NCBI GenBank assembly: GCA_029215795.1
Contig: JARDYH010000007.1
Coordinates: 95,805,263 to 95,869,262, forward strand
DNA: 64,000 nt
Reading direction: 5' to 3'
DNA from: Anniella stebbinsi
Lineage: Eukaryota; Chordata; Lepidosauria; Squamata; Anniellidae
The notes beneath the pieces were generated by a model. That model saw nothing but the letters and a program-made list of their open reading frames with translations. It had not been told where the DNA came from and searched no databases. Below, one piece after another: positions 54,746 through 64,000 of this stretch. Both the position numbers and the translations under genes were made by a program. Each line of letters starts with the position of its first letter. The first letter of the stretch is position 1.

Positions 54746-55810
54746 AGCACATTATTGTCATATAACCAATCTACAGACCATTCCGATTAATGCTAATAGT
54801 GGGCATAGTTTGGTAGTGATGTCATGACTGAATGACTGCCCCTTCTCTGGCTCCCCCTCCCAGTTGTGGACAAGGTGGGAGGGGATTGACCCAATGCTTG
54901 CTTTGTCATTTCCTCCCTCCTCCCTCCTCCTCCCTTCTTCTTCCCTTGACTCATGGACTGCTCAGTAATGGCTGACCTTAAGTTACCGGTACTTCAAGTA
55001 AAGTTTCTTTTAAATCCCCACTGGAATCTTTCTTTCGTAGAGACACGTGGCTACTCACAAAGAAATGGTTCTACAGGAAGCAAGGGGGTTGGAATAAGGA
55101 TGTGCCTTGCTCATTTGGAGTATAATTTGAGGTCCGCTAAAGCTACCCTTCCATCCCCCGCTCCCTTGCTGGGATCCTGGCTGCAAAAAGGCAGGGGAAA
55201 CTTCTCTCCGTGCAATGCAAGCGAGTTCCTGCCATTGAGCTGTCGTCTTGCGTGCTGTTACTTGGGAGTAAGGCACATTGAGCAGGTGGGGGGACTTGCT
55301 CCTCAGGAAGTGTGGTGCAGGATCGGGGATCGGGCTTTGTATCTCCTCCTGTTACCTCCCCCCCACTCCCTTCTGTCATTGCTTTACCGGGTGTGTGTGT
55401 CTCTGTGTGTGTGTGTATTGCAACAAAATGACTATTTAGTACTGAGAAACCACTGCAATATCTTTATTCTAGAAATGGTTACATGTGGACACAAGGCCAT
55501 TGCAAAGTGTTGGTGGAGTAATCCGAGAGGCCCGCCACGGGGGGGCAAGACAGGGGCTTGGGCAGAACACGGTGACCAATAGGCAAACGGCAACAGTCGC
55601 ATGGGAAGGAATGTCAGTCCACAGACGCCACATCACAGCCGCCGCTCACACGTTGGGGTGGCCCCTGCTGGCCTGCTTATTCCAATGGCATGGCAGGTTG
55701 GCAGAGGGGTACCAGCAGGCGGGCACAGCAGACTATCCACTCCAGTCTCCTCATGCGACGCTGAAGGAAATGCAATGAGCGCACCATACCGCAAACATAT
55801 CACAACAAGG
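54746..55810. other. Non-coding stretch
   Basis: A 209-codon frame at 54953-55582 has no recognised domain, includes a GT microsatellite (55390-55417) and has no splice context; not called as a gene. Confidence 0.4.
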
Positions 55811-55996
55811 TGCAGGCACTATACTAGAGTGACCATATACAAAAGAAGGCAGGGCCCCTGCAACTTTAACAGTTGTGATGAAGAGGGAATTTCACCAGGA
55901 ACTAATTGCATACAAATGACACTGGCTGAAATTCCCTTTTCTCTACAACTGTTAAAGTTACATGAGCCCTGACCTGGATTTTATGTGGTCACCCTA
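55811..55996. mobile_element. Half copy of the hAT-like hairpin MITE
   Basis: Corresponds to the right half of the 17781-18100 element, from GCAGGCACTATACTAGAGTG to a diverged terminus GTGGTCACCCTA. The left half is missing. Confidence 0.85.
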
Positions 55997-58035
55997 CTCT
56001 AGCTCGCTCAGCGTGGGGCAGCCCAGAACCGTTGCGAGCTGACATCTCGGGGTCTGGAGACAGACAGAATAATTGGCAGTTTGTATGGAACTGGGACATC
56101 AGTGTGAAATGCAACATTGTAACAGAAAGGCTACACAAAAATTTGCCCTTGAAGCATCACATTTCCTAGCTGGCCGAGGTTGCTAGGGCACAGGAGATAA
56201 GGGGCAGCTGCCGCAAGCATGGTGGGGGTGGGAGTGTACAGCTGAGGATTCTTGGCGGGAGGAATAGGGGGGTGGAGACTCCGCGGGTGGGTGTTCGCCA
56301 TGGCCGTCCAGTACCTGGAAAATGATGCTTTTATGCCAATGCTGCCCTGCTAAAAACTCTAATTGGAGGCACATCCAATGTTTAGAAATCGTACCCACAT
56401 GCAAAGGAACACGCAATTGTGATTGGGCAGGGGCTAACATGTAATCAACGGCAAGACACTCAGGTGGGTGGGGTTAACGAACGGTGGGAAAATCCGTAGG
56501 AGGTACCATCAGGAGACAAAGTGGTGCTTTCGTCAAATTTTCCTCGTTCAACCATAGACCTCTGATCTGACTCTGCCGTGAAACTCCACACATAAACAAT
56601 TGTAAAGCGCATTGTATGAAGCCTGTAATTCACCTTCACAGCTGTCGTCTACCACTATTAGACATAAAATCGAATATAGGAAAAAACACATATTTGGAGA
56701 AACAGGCGCCAAAGCGACGTCGTATAGAGGGACCCCAGGGCAAAGGAATGTGAAGCGCTTTCATGCTTAATGCAGATTTTCATAAAATAGGTGTTGGTCC
56801 ATCAGGGACACATGTTGCCAGAAAAGCAAAGTATATCATCCCTGAAAACACACTTTCACAGGTCACACCGCACGTCAATCCTTCTTGCTGAGCCAATGAG
56901 AGGCTTGTTCCCTGCCCCTGTCCACACTTTGGAAGCTCTGAATTAAGCGTCTACAGTTTTACTCCACACCTCTCCCCTTCATCCACCGTTGGGATATTGT
57001 GAAAGATAAAAGATTAAAACCGTGCTTTTATGAATGGAGAAAATGAGCTGCATTCTACAAATGGGTCAAACTTCTCATGGGAAAGAAGAGGGGTGAGGCT
57101 CCGATTTTCTCAATAGGAAAAAGATGCTACAGAGGGGGTAGGGGAGGCCCATATGGTGCCCCTTCACACATACACCCCCCCCCCCGCTTTCTTTCTTGGC
57201 TCTGCTCCTTACATCTCCCAAGCCCTGTCTGGTGACCAGGAACAGAGACATCCCCTAGGTACGGCCGGCACACAGGATGTAATTCAGGTGAATGGGGCTC
57301 ACTGCAGCAGAAGCACGCAGGAGCCCCCATTTAAGGTAAAATATATGCTAAAATGACGTTCAGAAAATGTGCGTTTTAGAGGGGGAAGCAGCAGCAGCAG
57401 CAGCAGCAGGGTGGGGGCAGGGAGGCCACGACATCATTTGCCTTGAACGACCCTGGAGTGCCGCTCTCCCTTCGCGGTAACTTACTCATGTAAATTGGCT
57501 CCAAGTCACCTGAACAACATACCATGCATTACAAAGGCATAACTCCCAGCAGTCTGTTGTTGCCATCTATATATTCCTGTCAGCCAGGCAGCTACTGTGA
57601 GGACTGCAGCTGTGAGCTCCGAAGAAACGGGGAAGGAGGAGGGCCAGCAGGTGACATCACTGCCCCAGCTGAAATAGAAGCCCTAGTGTTTTGAACCTGG
57701 GCATCCCCACTCCAATGCAACACTGCAGACCTGCCAGTATAATTGGGGGGGGGGGATACTGAACCCAGGCCTTCCGGCTCCTGAGTTGGCAATTGGCTGC
57801 AAGATCATCTTTCCTCTTTCCCCAACAAAGAGCCTCCAGAGGCCTCTAAAATACAACAAAAACTCAAGTTGTTGGCTCCCAGCCGCTCGTCAGCCCACGG
57901 CTGTTGCTCTTTTCTGCATGCAAATCCATCCATTCATCTCTCTCTCTTCCTTGAGAAGCGTTATTAGTGTTAAGGGAATAGCAAGCATTAGCCATAATGT
58001 ATTGAGCCAGCTGAGAAAATGCTCAGCTCTAAATA
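55997..58035. other. Non-coding stretch
   Basis: No gene recognised. It has a CAGCAG run near 57389-57408 and homopolymer C and G runs. Weak ATGCGC-MITE-like words occur near 56600-56735. Confidence 0.35.
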
Positions 58036-58080
58036 GCAGCAGCAGCAGCGGCGGCGGCGGCGGCGGTGGCGGCGGCAGCA
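58036..58080. repeat. (AGC)n/(GGC)n compound microsatellite
   Basis: Five AGC units followed by GGC/GGT units and a final GCAGC. Confidence 0.95.
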
Positions 58081-58621
58081 TCATCAATGTGCGAGGTCTT
58101 TAGGCTCCATTACGGTGTAACACGTTTTGTTTTTTGTCTTGGAGGCAGAGCATTTCTGCTTACCTTGTGTGCTTCCAGGAGAAAACTGGTGCATTATTCA
58201 TGCCAGGATATTGAATTACAACAGCAAGAACAACTCCAAAAGAAAGCCCAGCCCGTTCTTCCGTCGCTCTCCACTTTTTAGTGCCAACCTGGAAAGGCTC
58301 ACAAATGTGTACACATAACACACGTATGCCTGCAATGGTGTGTAGAAAGTGGGTAGAGAGACATTTCCTGCCCTCTCTTGTTTAATTTTTACAGGCTGTC
58401 TGTTTCCAATGCCATCCCCTGTACCACCTCTCAGTCAGGTCACACCACATAGCTCTTGAAGATGGAAGGAATCTTCATCAAGGATGCCCAATCATTGTCT
58501 GTTGTTACTGACCAGTTACAAACTTCTAGCCACAGACCCATCCCAGAGAAAGTAGAAATATAATCCTAGATCAAATTTGCCCCATTAAGAGGGGTGGGGA
58601 AGAGAGATTGTTCAGTTGCAG

Positions 58622-58660
58622 GGTGACCATATTTTGGAAACCATAAAAGAGGACACCCCA
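58622..58660. repeat. hAT-MITE terminus-like fragment
   Basis: GGGTGACCATATTTTGGAAA...AGAGGACAC resembles one end of the TAGGCTGACCATATG...AGGAGGACAGG family, without a partner end. Weak. Confidence 0.3.
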
Positions 58661-58826
58661 ACATGATTGACCTCCAAGGGGGAGGTGCCTACCCCAACAT
58701 GGCCTTGGTCACATGTTTCTTTTCTCCTTTCCCAGCCCAATAATCCCTTCATCATTCCCAGCAGACAATGTGCTTTCAAGGCTAAGTACCCTCAGCCAAC
58801 TCACCTTTCTATGGCCTAAAAACAAC

Positions 58827-58860
58827 AAAGAGTCTTGTAGCACCTTAAAGGCTAACACAT
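58827..58860 (+). repeat. Retroposon-like fragment, copy 2
   Basis: ACAAAGAGTCTTGTAGCACC and following bases match the fragment at 54345. Confidence 0.5.
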
Positions 58861-58917
58861 TCATTGCAGAATAATCTTTCCTAGCCTACACTCCACATCA
58901 TCCAATGCATGAAATGG

Positions 58918-58937
58918 TGTGTGTGTGTGTGTGTGTG

Positions 58938-58975
<38 letters not shown>
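58918..58975. repeat. (GT)n-(AC)n self-complementary microsatellite
   Basis: GTGTGT... (about 10 units) followed by TATACACAC... (about 18 units), so the tract can fold on itself. Confidence 0.95.
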
Positions 58976-58977
<2 letters not shown>

Positions 58978-59111
58978 AATAAAGAAAAATTGGCCAAATT
59001 GCAACCAAGTGCAAAAACTACAGACTGTGGCAGCATTGTACAATATGCTTAAGGTAAATGTAGTGATCAGTTATAACAGCAGTAACATTGTATTGCTGGT
59101 TGTAAATGCAT

Positions 59112-59255
59112 AATAATAATATAATAATAATAATAATAACGATTTATTTCTTACCCGCCTCTCCGTCTAGATCGAGGCGGGGAACAACAACATGATAAAA
59201 TACATAAAACTAATTAAAACATGACAAATATTATTAAAACTGTTAAGAGCTTAAC
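59112..59255 (-). mobile_element. L2 3' tail fragment, minus strand
   Basis: A TAATAATAA run (59112-59140), then TTTATTTCTTACCCGCCTCT and CTAGATCGAGGCGGGGAACA, the complement of the L2 tail motif at 27630-27670. Only the 3' UTR end is present. Confidence 0.85.
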
Positions 59256-59694
59256 ACTAGTTGTGGTTTATTTAACATGGAATAAAAGGGTGAGATCTTG
59301 GCTTATTCATACAATTTTGTCCCAGACTGTGTCCCAGACACCCACACCCAAAGACTTCTCTATACCAGGGGGTATACACATTCACCTGTCAATTTAGGAT
59401 AACCCTCTGCTTCTTCACATCTGTTCACCTTTCTCTTGCAAGTGCAAGACCTTCCTGTCAAGGAGAACTATACACGTACCAGAGCCTGGCTTCGTGGATC
59501 ATGCAGCCAGCAGGTGCTCTCCAGAAAGATGCTTTCAGAGCCTAGGCTCTGGACCATTTTTGTTCCAGCAGGCCTTTGGCAAATCATCTGGACCTCTGTC
59601 TATACCTTTGACTTTTAAATTGTTATGTATTTAAAATGTTTAAAATGCTTTAATATTGAAAAGTATTTAATTATATTTTAAACTTTTGTATATT
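59256..59694. other. Non-coding stretch
   Basis: No gene recognised. Confidence 0.4.
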
Positions 59695-59998
59695 TAGGCT
59701 GGCCATATGAAAAGGAGGACAGGGCTCATGTAACTTTAACTGTTGTAGAGAAAAGGGAATTTCAGCCAGTGTCCATTTGTATGCAATTAGTTCCTGGTGA
59801 AATTCCCTCTTCATCACAACAGTTAAAGTTGCAGGCACTATACTAGAGTGACCACATACAAAAGAAGGCAGGGGCCCTGCAACTTTAACTGGTGTGACGA
59901 AGAGGGGATTTCACCAGGAACTAATTGCATACAAATGACACTGGCTGAAATCCCCTTTTCTCTACAACTGTTAAAGTTACATGAGTCCTGTCCTCCTT

Positions 59999-59999
<1 letters not shown>
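59695..59999. mobile_element. hAT-like hairpin MITE missing its right terminus
   Basis: Starts TAGGCTGGCCATATGAAAAG and follows the 17781 element through both halves to GTCCTGTCCTCCTTTT. There the last 17 or so bases are replaced by a (TAA)n run and an L2 tail. The body is clearly homologous along its whole length. Confidence 0.9.
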
Positions 60000-60037
<38 letters not shown>

Positions 60038-60251
60038 TATGTCTGTCGGAGGAGGTTAGACAAATTGACAGTCTTCATGAATTCAAGAGAGTCATGAAGA
60101 CTGTCCTTTTCCGACAGGCCTATCCAGATGAATTTTAAGATGTTTTTAATGTTGTATTTTTCTCTTGCTTTTAAGATTTTAACTGTTGTGATTTTTGTGT
60201 TTTATATTGTTGCTGTTCCCCGCCTCAATCCGAAGGGAGAGGAGGGCTATA

Positions 60252-60290
<39 letters not shown>

Positions 60291-60292
60291 TA
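60000..60292 (+). mobile_element. L2 3' end between two (TAA)n runs
   Basis: (TAA)n at 60000-60036, then the last 30 or so codons of L2 RT (LSEEVRQIDSLHEFKRVMKT... AYPDEF, stop near 60136), the 3' UTR with CCCCGCCTCAATCCGAAGGG and a second (TAA)n at 60253-60292. The first run may be a pre-existing tail into which this L2 inserted. Confidence 0.85.
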
Positions 60293-60717
60293 TTAGTATT
60301 ATCCAGATACATTCAAACAAGCCAAGCCATGCTATGCATTCATATATTACCTTAACCCCTTTTGGGCAGCAAAATAACTTCTGTCCTCCAATCCCAGGTA
60401 AGGGGCCTGGGCCAGCTTGGAAGGAGCAACAGGTGAGGAAGGCTTTGGCACTCCATTGTACATGTCAGTGGCCATTGTACCTGCTCTCCCCCTTGCCAGG
60501 AGCCTCACTGCATACAATGGCAAAAGGCCATTGTTTGGCTGCTCAGCACTTCTCTCTGCCTAGTCAGGCACTAGCCTACAATGGTATTGTTAGGCAATAT
60601 TGGCTGCTATGTGTAATGGTCTTATAGCCCCCTTTATATCTTAAAATGCATCACTTCACTTCAGATGCCAGGTATACCTTCCACATTGCACAGCTGCTAC
60701 ATTCCTGATGTTAGAGC

Positions 60718-60751
<34 letters not shown>

Positions 60752-60906
60752 TATTCTTAACTGAAGGCAAATTTACATTAAACCGAAAATTCTAGATATC
60801 CCAAACCCAGCTAACTACAGACCCATAACATGCCTTCCAACACTCTACAAAATTATAACTGCCACAATCACACAGAAAATTGAAACACATCTCACCCAAT
60901 ATAATA
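60293..60906. other. Non-coding stretch with (ATC)n
   Basis: No gene recognised. A run of about eleven ATC units lies at 60718-60750. Confidence 0.45.
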
Positions 60907-61293
60907 TTCATTAAACAAAAAAACCTACGGTTTACAAAAACAATGTTAAGGCTCTACAGATTCCAACCAAGCACCAAAAAGCAGGGAAATTGGGAGTTAA
61001 GGCTCAAAAGCCTTAACGCCACATCCTCCCTAAGGAGGCAGAAAGTGCAAGTGAAATTCTCATTCTCCCAAAGCAGATAAACCATGAGGACAGGGTGGAG
61101 AATATGATATGCAGAGGTGACTGTGGGGTTGTGGAAAACTGATCACGAACAACTTAGGGCCACCTACTTCTCTTTTTTTGTTTAGAGCAGCCCTTCCGCA
61201 ACCTGGTGCCCTCCAAAGGTGTTGAACTACAACTCCCATCATTGCAAGTCAGTATGTCCCATGGTCAGGAATGCTGGGACTTGTCATCTCAAA
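60907..61293 (-). repeat. Inverted duplication, left arm
   Basis: About 386 bp, reverse complement of 62396-62781 with only about three differences seen (an A-run length, one base in CTCAAAAGCC, one in CCGCAACC). The inner end carries a hAT-MITE-like palindrome (CAACCTGGTGCCCTCC... CTACAACTCCCATCATTGC). Confidence 0.9.
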
Positions 61294-62395
61294 AATCTAG
61301 ATATGCAATTTGATCTGCAGAGGTGACTGTGGGGTTGTGGGAAATGATGATGAACAACTTAGGACCAGCTACTTATCATTTCTTAGAGCATCTCCTTATG
61401 TTGAGAGTTGCAACCCAACACATGTGACAGGCACCAGGTTGGGGAATGTTGTTCAAGAACAAGGGAAGGCAGAATGTAGATCTCCAGATGTTTTGGAATT
61501 CAACTTGTAAAAGCCCCTATCAGCATGGGCAGTTATCAGGAATGCCGCGAGTTGATGTCCAAATAATCAGGATAGATCTATTTTCTGCCCACATCTGTAC
61601 TAAAGTATGATGTTTTCCAGCATTAAGATATGCGATCAATCAAGGAACTACAAAAGAGCTGCATAACTTTAAATAAACTGTCAAAACCAAATGAAACAAC
61701 AATGAATGAATCTTGAATACCTAATCCAGATAGCCCTTCAGACATCAACATTAGTTTTCAACACGTGGCATAGGATGTCTCTTGAATATCAGATAAAGGA
61801 TTTCTCTTACTTGTTCAGCAGTGTGAGATCAAAGACAGAGCTACCACCTAATACTTTCATGCGTAAGTATTATTTTAAAATTAAGTATGAATTGATTTTT
61901 GTCTTCCCCATAACACATAACATGGGAGTTACAGTGCAACACATCTGGAGAGCACCAGGCTGGAGAAGGTTGACTCCTATACATGTCTTCTCAGAAGCCA
62001 GTGCCACTGAATTCACTAGGGCTTTCTCCCAAGAGGTATAGGATTGCAAACTAATCTCATCTGAAAGGTGTTTAAGACGGCCAAACTAAACCTCTTCTGC
62101 TCCACTGTTGCTTTGGTGAGATTATGTATTGTGCAGGGATTCTGGGGAGTGAACAGTATATTTTTTATAAATACATTTAAAGAAAAAAAACATTGGTTCT
62201 TTGAAAGGCAGGATATTGACCAAAAGTTGGAAGTGCCTGGCACATGCTCTGGTTCTAGATCTGTAATGAATAGTGCCCCTTTTGTTATCAAGAGTGCTGC
62301 TATATGCGAGATGTGTGTGAGAGAAAAGTATTGGGCAGACCCTGTATTTGGTAAGGGTATGGAACAGCATTCCCCATCCTGCTGCCCTCCAGGTG
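61294..62395. other. Spacer of the inverted duplication
   Basis: Contains diverged relatives of arm sequence: GCAGAGGTGACTGTGGGGTT recurs at about 61318, and MITE-like ends (GGCACCAGGTTGGGGAATG at about 61430; GAGCACCAGGCTGGAGAAGG at about 61948). No gene recognised. Confidence 0.6.
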
Positions 62396-62509
62396 TTTGA
62401 GATGACAAGTCCCAGCATTCCTGACCATGGGACATACTGACTTGCAATGATGGGAGTTGTAGTTCAACACCTTTGGAGGGCACCAGGTTGTGGAAGGGCT
62501 GCTCTAAAC
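62360..62509. mobile_element. hAT-like palindromic MITE
   Basis: AGCATTCCCCATCCTGCTGC at the left pairs with GCACCAGGTTGTGGAAGGGC at the right, with GGAGGGC/GCCCTCC and CAAC/GTTG blocks inside. A common vertebrate MITE form. It overlaps the inner end of the right arm. Confidence 0.6.
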
Positions 62510-62781
62510 AAAAAAAGAGAAGTAGGTGGCCCTAAGTTGTTCGTGATCAGTTTTCCACAACCCCACAGTCACCTCTGCATATCATATTCTCCACCCTGTC
62601 CTCATGGTTTATCTGCTTTGGGAGAATGAGAATTTCACTTGCACTTTCTGCCTCCTTAGGGAGGATGTGGCGTTAAGGCTTGTGAGCCTTAACTCCCAAT
62701 TTCCCTGCTTTTTGGTGCTTGGTTGGAATCTGTAGAGCCTTAACATTGTTTTTGTAAACCGTAGGTTTTTTGTTTAATGAA
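62396..62781 (+). repeat. Inverted duplication, right arm
   Basis: Partner of 60907-61293. Both arms give an identical 60-codon frame starting MMGVVVQHLWRAPGCGRAAL, which shows the near-identity but is not evidence of a gene. Confidence 0.9.
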
Positions 62782-62949
62782 TGTCATGGCTTTATGTAAT
62801 GGATGACTAGATATTATACAGTTGACAACCAAGCCAGCGTCAGCCAGAATGTTATACCATCTTGACATCCAATATAAAAGCAAAGCTAGTGTTATGTGTT
62901 GAACTCACTTTTAACATTAATAAATCAACCAAAATGATTGCATCTCCCT

Positions 62950-63645
62950 CATTTTTAAAGATAAAGAGATTAAACCTGGCATCATGGTAGCTCTTAAGTA
63001 GGGATATAGCTATGCCAAGTATGAAGCAGATCCATTCATGCCTTGATTTTTAGGAATGTTTTAAAGTTCAAACAGAAATCTCTTTGGGGTCCAGGACCTT
63101 GAGCAGTACAAGTTTAAAAAATGAAATTAAAGATAAAGATATGAAACTTGGCACCATGGTAGCTCTGAAGTAGGGATTTAGCCATGCCAAGTTGGAAGCA
63201 GTTCCGTTCATCCCTTGATTTTTAGAAATGTTTAAAACTTCAATTAATTTTTTTAATTAACTAAAATGCTTACAATTCCATCATTTTTAAAGATAAAGGG
63301 ATGAAACTAGACAGCATGGTAGCTCTTAAGTAGGGATTGAGCCATACCAAGTTAGAAGCAGATCAGTTTATGCCTTGAGTTTTAGGAATTTTTTAAACTT
63401 CAAACCCAATACTCCTCTTTGGGGTCTAGGGCCTTGAGCAGTACATTAAAAAAAAAGAAAGTAAAAATGAAGAGATGAAACTTGGCACCATGGTACCTCT
63501 TAAGTAAGGCTTTAGCCATGCCAAGTTGAAAGCAGATTGGTTCATGCCTTGAATTTTAGAAAAAAGTTGAAGTCAAACTTTTTAAAAAATATCCTAAAAA
63601 TCAAGGCACGAACCGATCTGCTTCCAACTTGGCATGGCTCAATTC
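62950..63645. repeat. AT-rich tandem units of about 170 bp plus an inverted end
   Basis: Four units start with AAAGATAAAGRGATRAAAC-type sequence (about 62958, 63128, 63288, 63463), each followed by GGCAYCATGGTAGCTCTTAA and GCCATGCCAAGTTGGAAGCA. The end (63598-63645) reads the complement, TGCTTCCAACTTGGCATGGC. Alternate units carry CTCTTTGGGGTCYAGG...CTTGAGCAGTAC. The style (ATTTTTAAAGATA...GATGAAACTTGG) resembles the internal units of the 35517 foldback element. Confidence 0.85.
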
Positions 63646-63659
63646 TAGGGTGACCACTA

Positions 63660-63900
63660 GGGTGTGACCTAGTGGCTAAAGTGTTGGACTGGGAGCTGGG
63701 AGATCTGGGTTCTACTCCCCACTTAGCCATGGAAATCCATTGGGTAACTTTGGGCCAGTTGCAGACTCTCAGCCCAACCCATCTCACAGGGTTGCTATTG
63801 TGAGGATAAAATGGAGAGGAGGAGGATTATGTATGGCACCTTGGGTTTCTTGGCAGAAAAAAGGTGGGATATAAATGCAATAATAAATAATAATAAAAAA
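63660..63900 (+). mobile_element. tRNA-derived SINE
   Basis: The tRNA-like head has box A near 63671-63683 (AGTGGCTAAAGTG) and a perfect box B GGTTCTACTCC (63708-63718), spaced as in a tRNA, so RNA polymerase III could have transcribed it. The body runs TGGGCCAGTTGCAGACTCTC through ACCCATCTCACAGGGTTGC, and the tail GGTGGGATATAAATGCAATA with AATAAATAATAA resembles LINE tails used for mobilisation. Young-looking and nearly complete. Confidence 0.85.
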
Positions 63901-64000
63901 ACTGTCAGGATTTCCCCAGATTTTTCCTGGTTTTTGTTCTATCCTCGGTGTCAGGGGGGATTTTATGCAATAGTCTATAATGACCTGGAATTACACATTT
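63901..64000. other. Window end, nothing recognised
   Basis: Short unique sequence after the SINE. Confidence 0.4.

Noticed and set aside
54953..55582. 209-codon plus-strand frame
   Set aside because: Low-complexity GT repeat inside, no recognisable domain and no exon context; judged chance.
63660..63740. tRNA gene
   Set aside because: Box A and B are present, but the sequence continues into a SINE body and tail and a cloverleaf is not formed convincingly.
1..64000. CRISPR arrays, bacterial operons, riboswitches
   Set aside because: Composition and repeat content are those of a vertebrate genome. The short direct repeats present are microsatellites or transposon units.

Overview
The window looks like vertebrate, and most probably squamate reptile (lizard or snake), nuclear DNA. 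It has no bacterial-style genes and almost no host coding sequence. It holds degenerate CR1-type LINEs whose 3' end repeats the motif GATTCTATG, L2-type LINEs with TAA/TTA microsatellite tails, tRNA-derived SINEs, several families of non-autonomous hairpin DNA transposons, and an endogenous retrovirus. The squamate assignment is an inference from this repeat mix; no diagnostic host gene was recognised. The one plausible host exon is a 3'-terminal coding exon with a polyserine tract at 11337-11528.

Layout. 1-5 kb: an old L2 scrap, a hairpin, two LTR-like blocks and a minus-strand CR1 split by one of them. 5-13 kb: mostly unique non-coding DNA with SINE scraps and the candidate exon. 13-22.5 kb: three copies of a 350-bp Harbinger-like MITE, two CR1 copies (one keeps the 5' end and ORF1 but has lost most of ORF2), and a solo LTR carrying a 320-bp hAT-like hairpin. 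22.6-28 kb: a nest in which an older L2 is split by a younger, nearly intact L2, whose 3'UTR is split by a GC-rich hAT-like element with 240-bp tandem units. 28-33 kb: mostly unique DNA, a SINE, a three-copy short repeat and a fourth MITE. 33.3-38.6 kb: a plus-strand CR1, then a 2.87-kb hAT-like foldback element with a perfect 114-bp-arm palindrome at its centre.

39.3-51.3 kb: a minus-strand gammaretrovirus-like provirus with an LTR-pol-LTR-pol-gag-LTR layout. Only the outermost LTRs share a target duplication (CAGG). The provirus carries a tRNA-Arg-type primer binding site, pol with protease, part of RT, RNase H and a DD35E integrase, a stub of env, a 31-nt piece of U2 snRNA, a nested solo LTR and a nested L2. 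51-64 kb: unique DNA with a pre-miRNA-sized hairpin, more hairpin-MITE and L2 tails, a 386-bp inverted duplication about 99% identical, tandem AT-rich units and a tRNA-derived SINE.

Nothing here forms a working host pathway. The interest lies in nested insertions whose target duplications can be read directly, and in the mosaic provirus. All retroelement genes seen are broken. Family names rest on motifs recalled without database searches.
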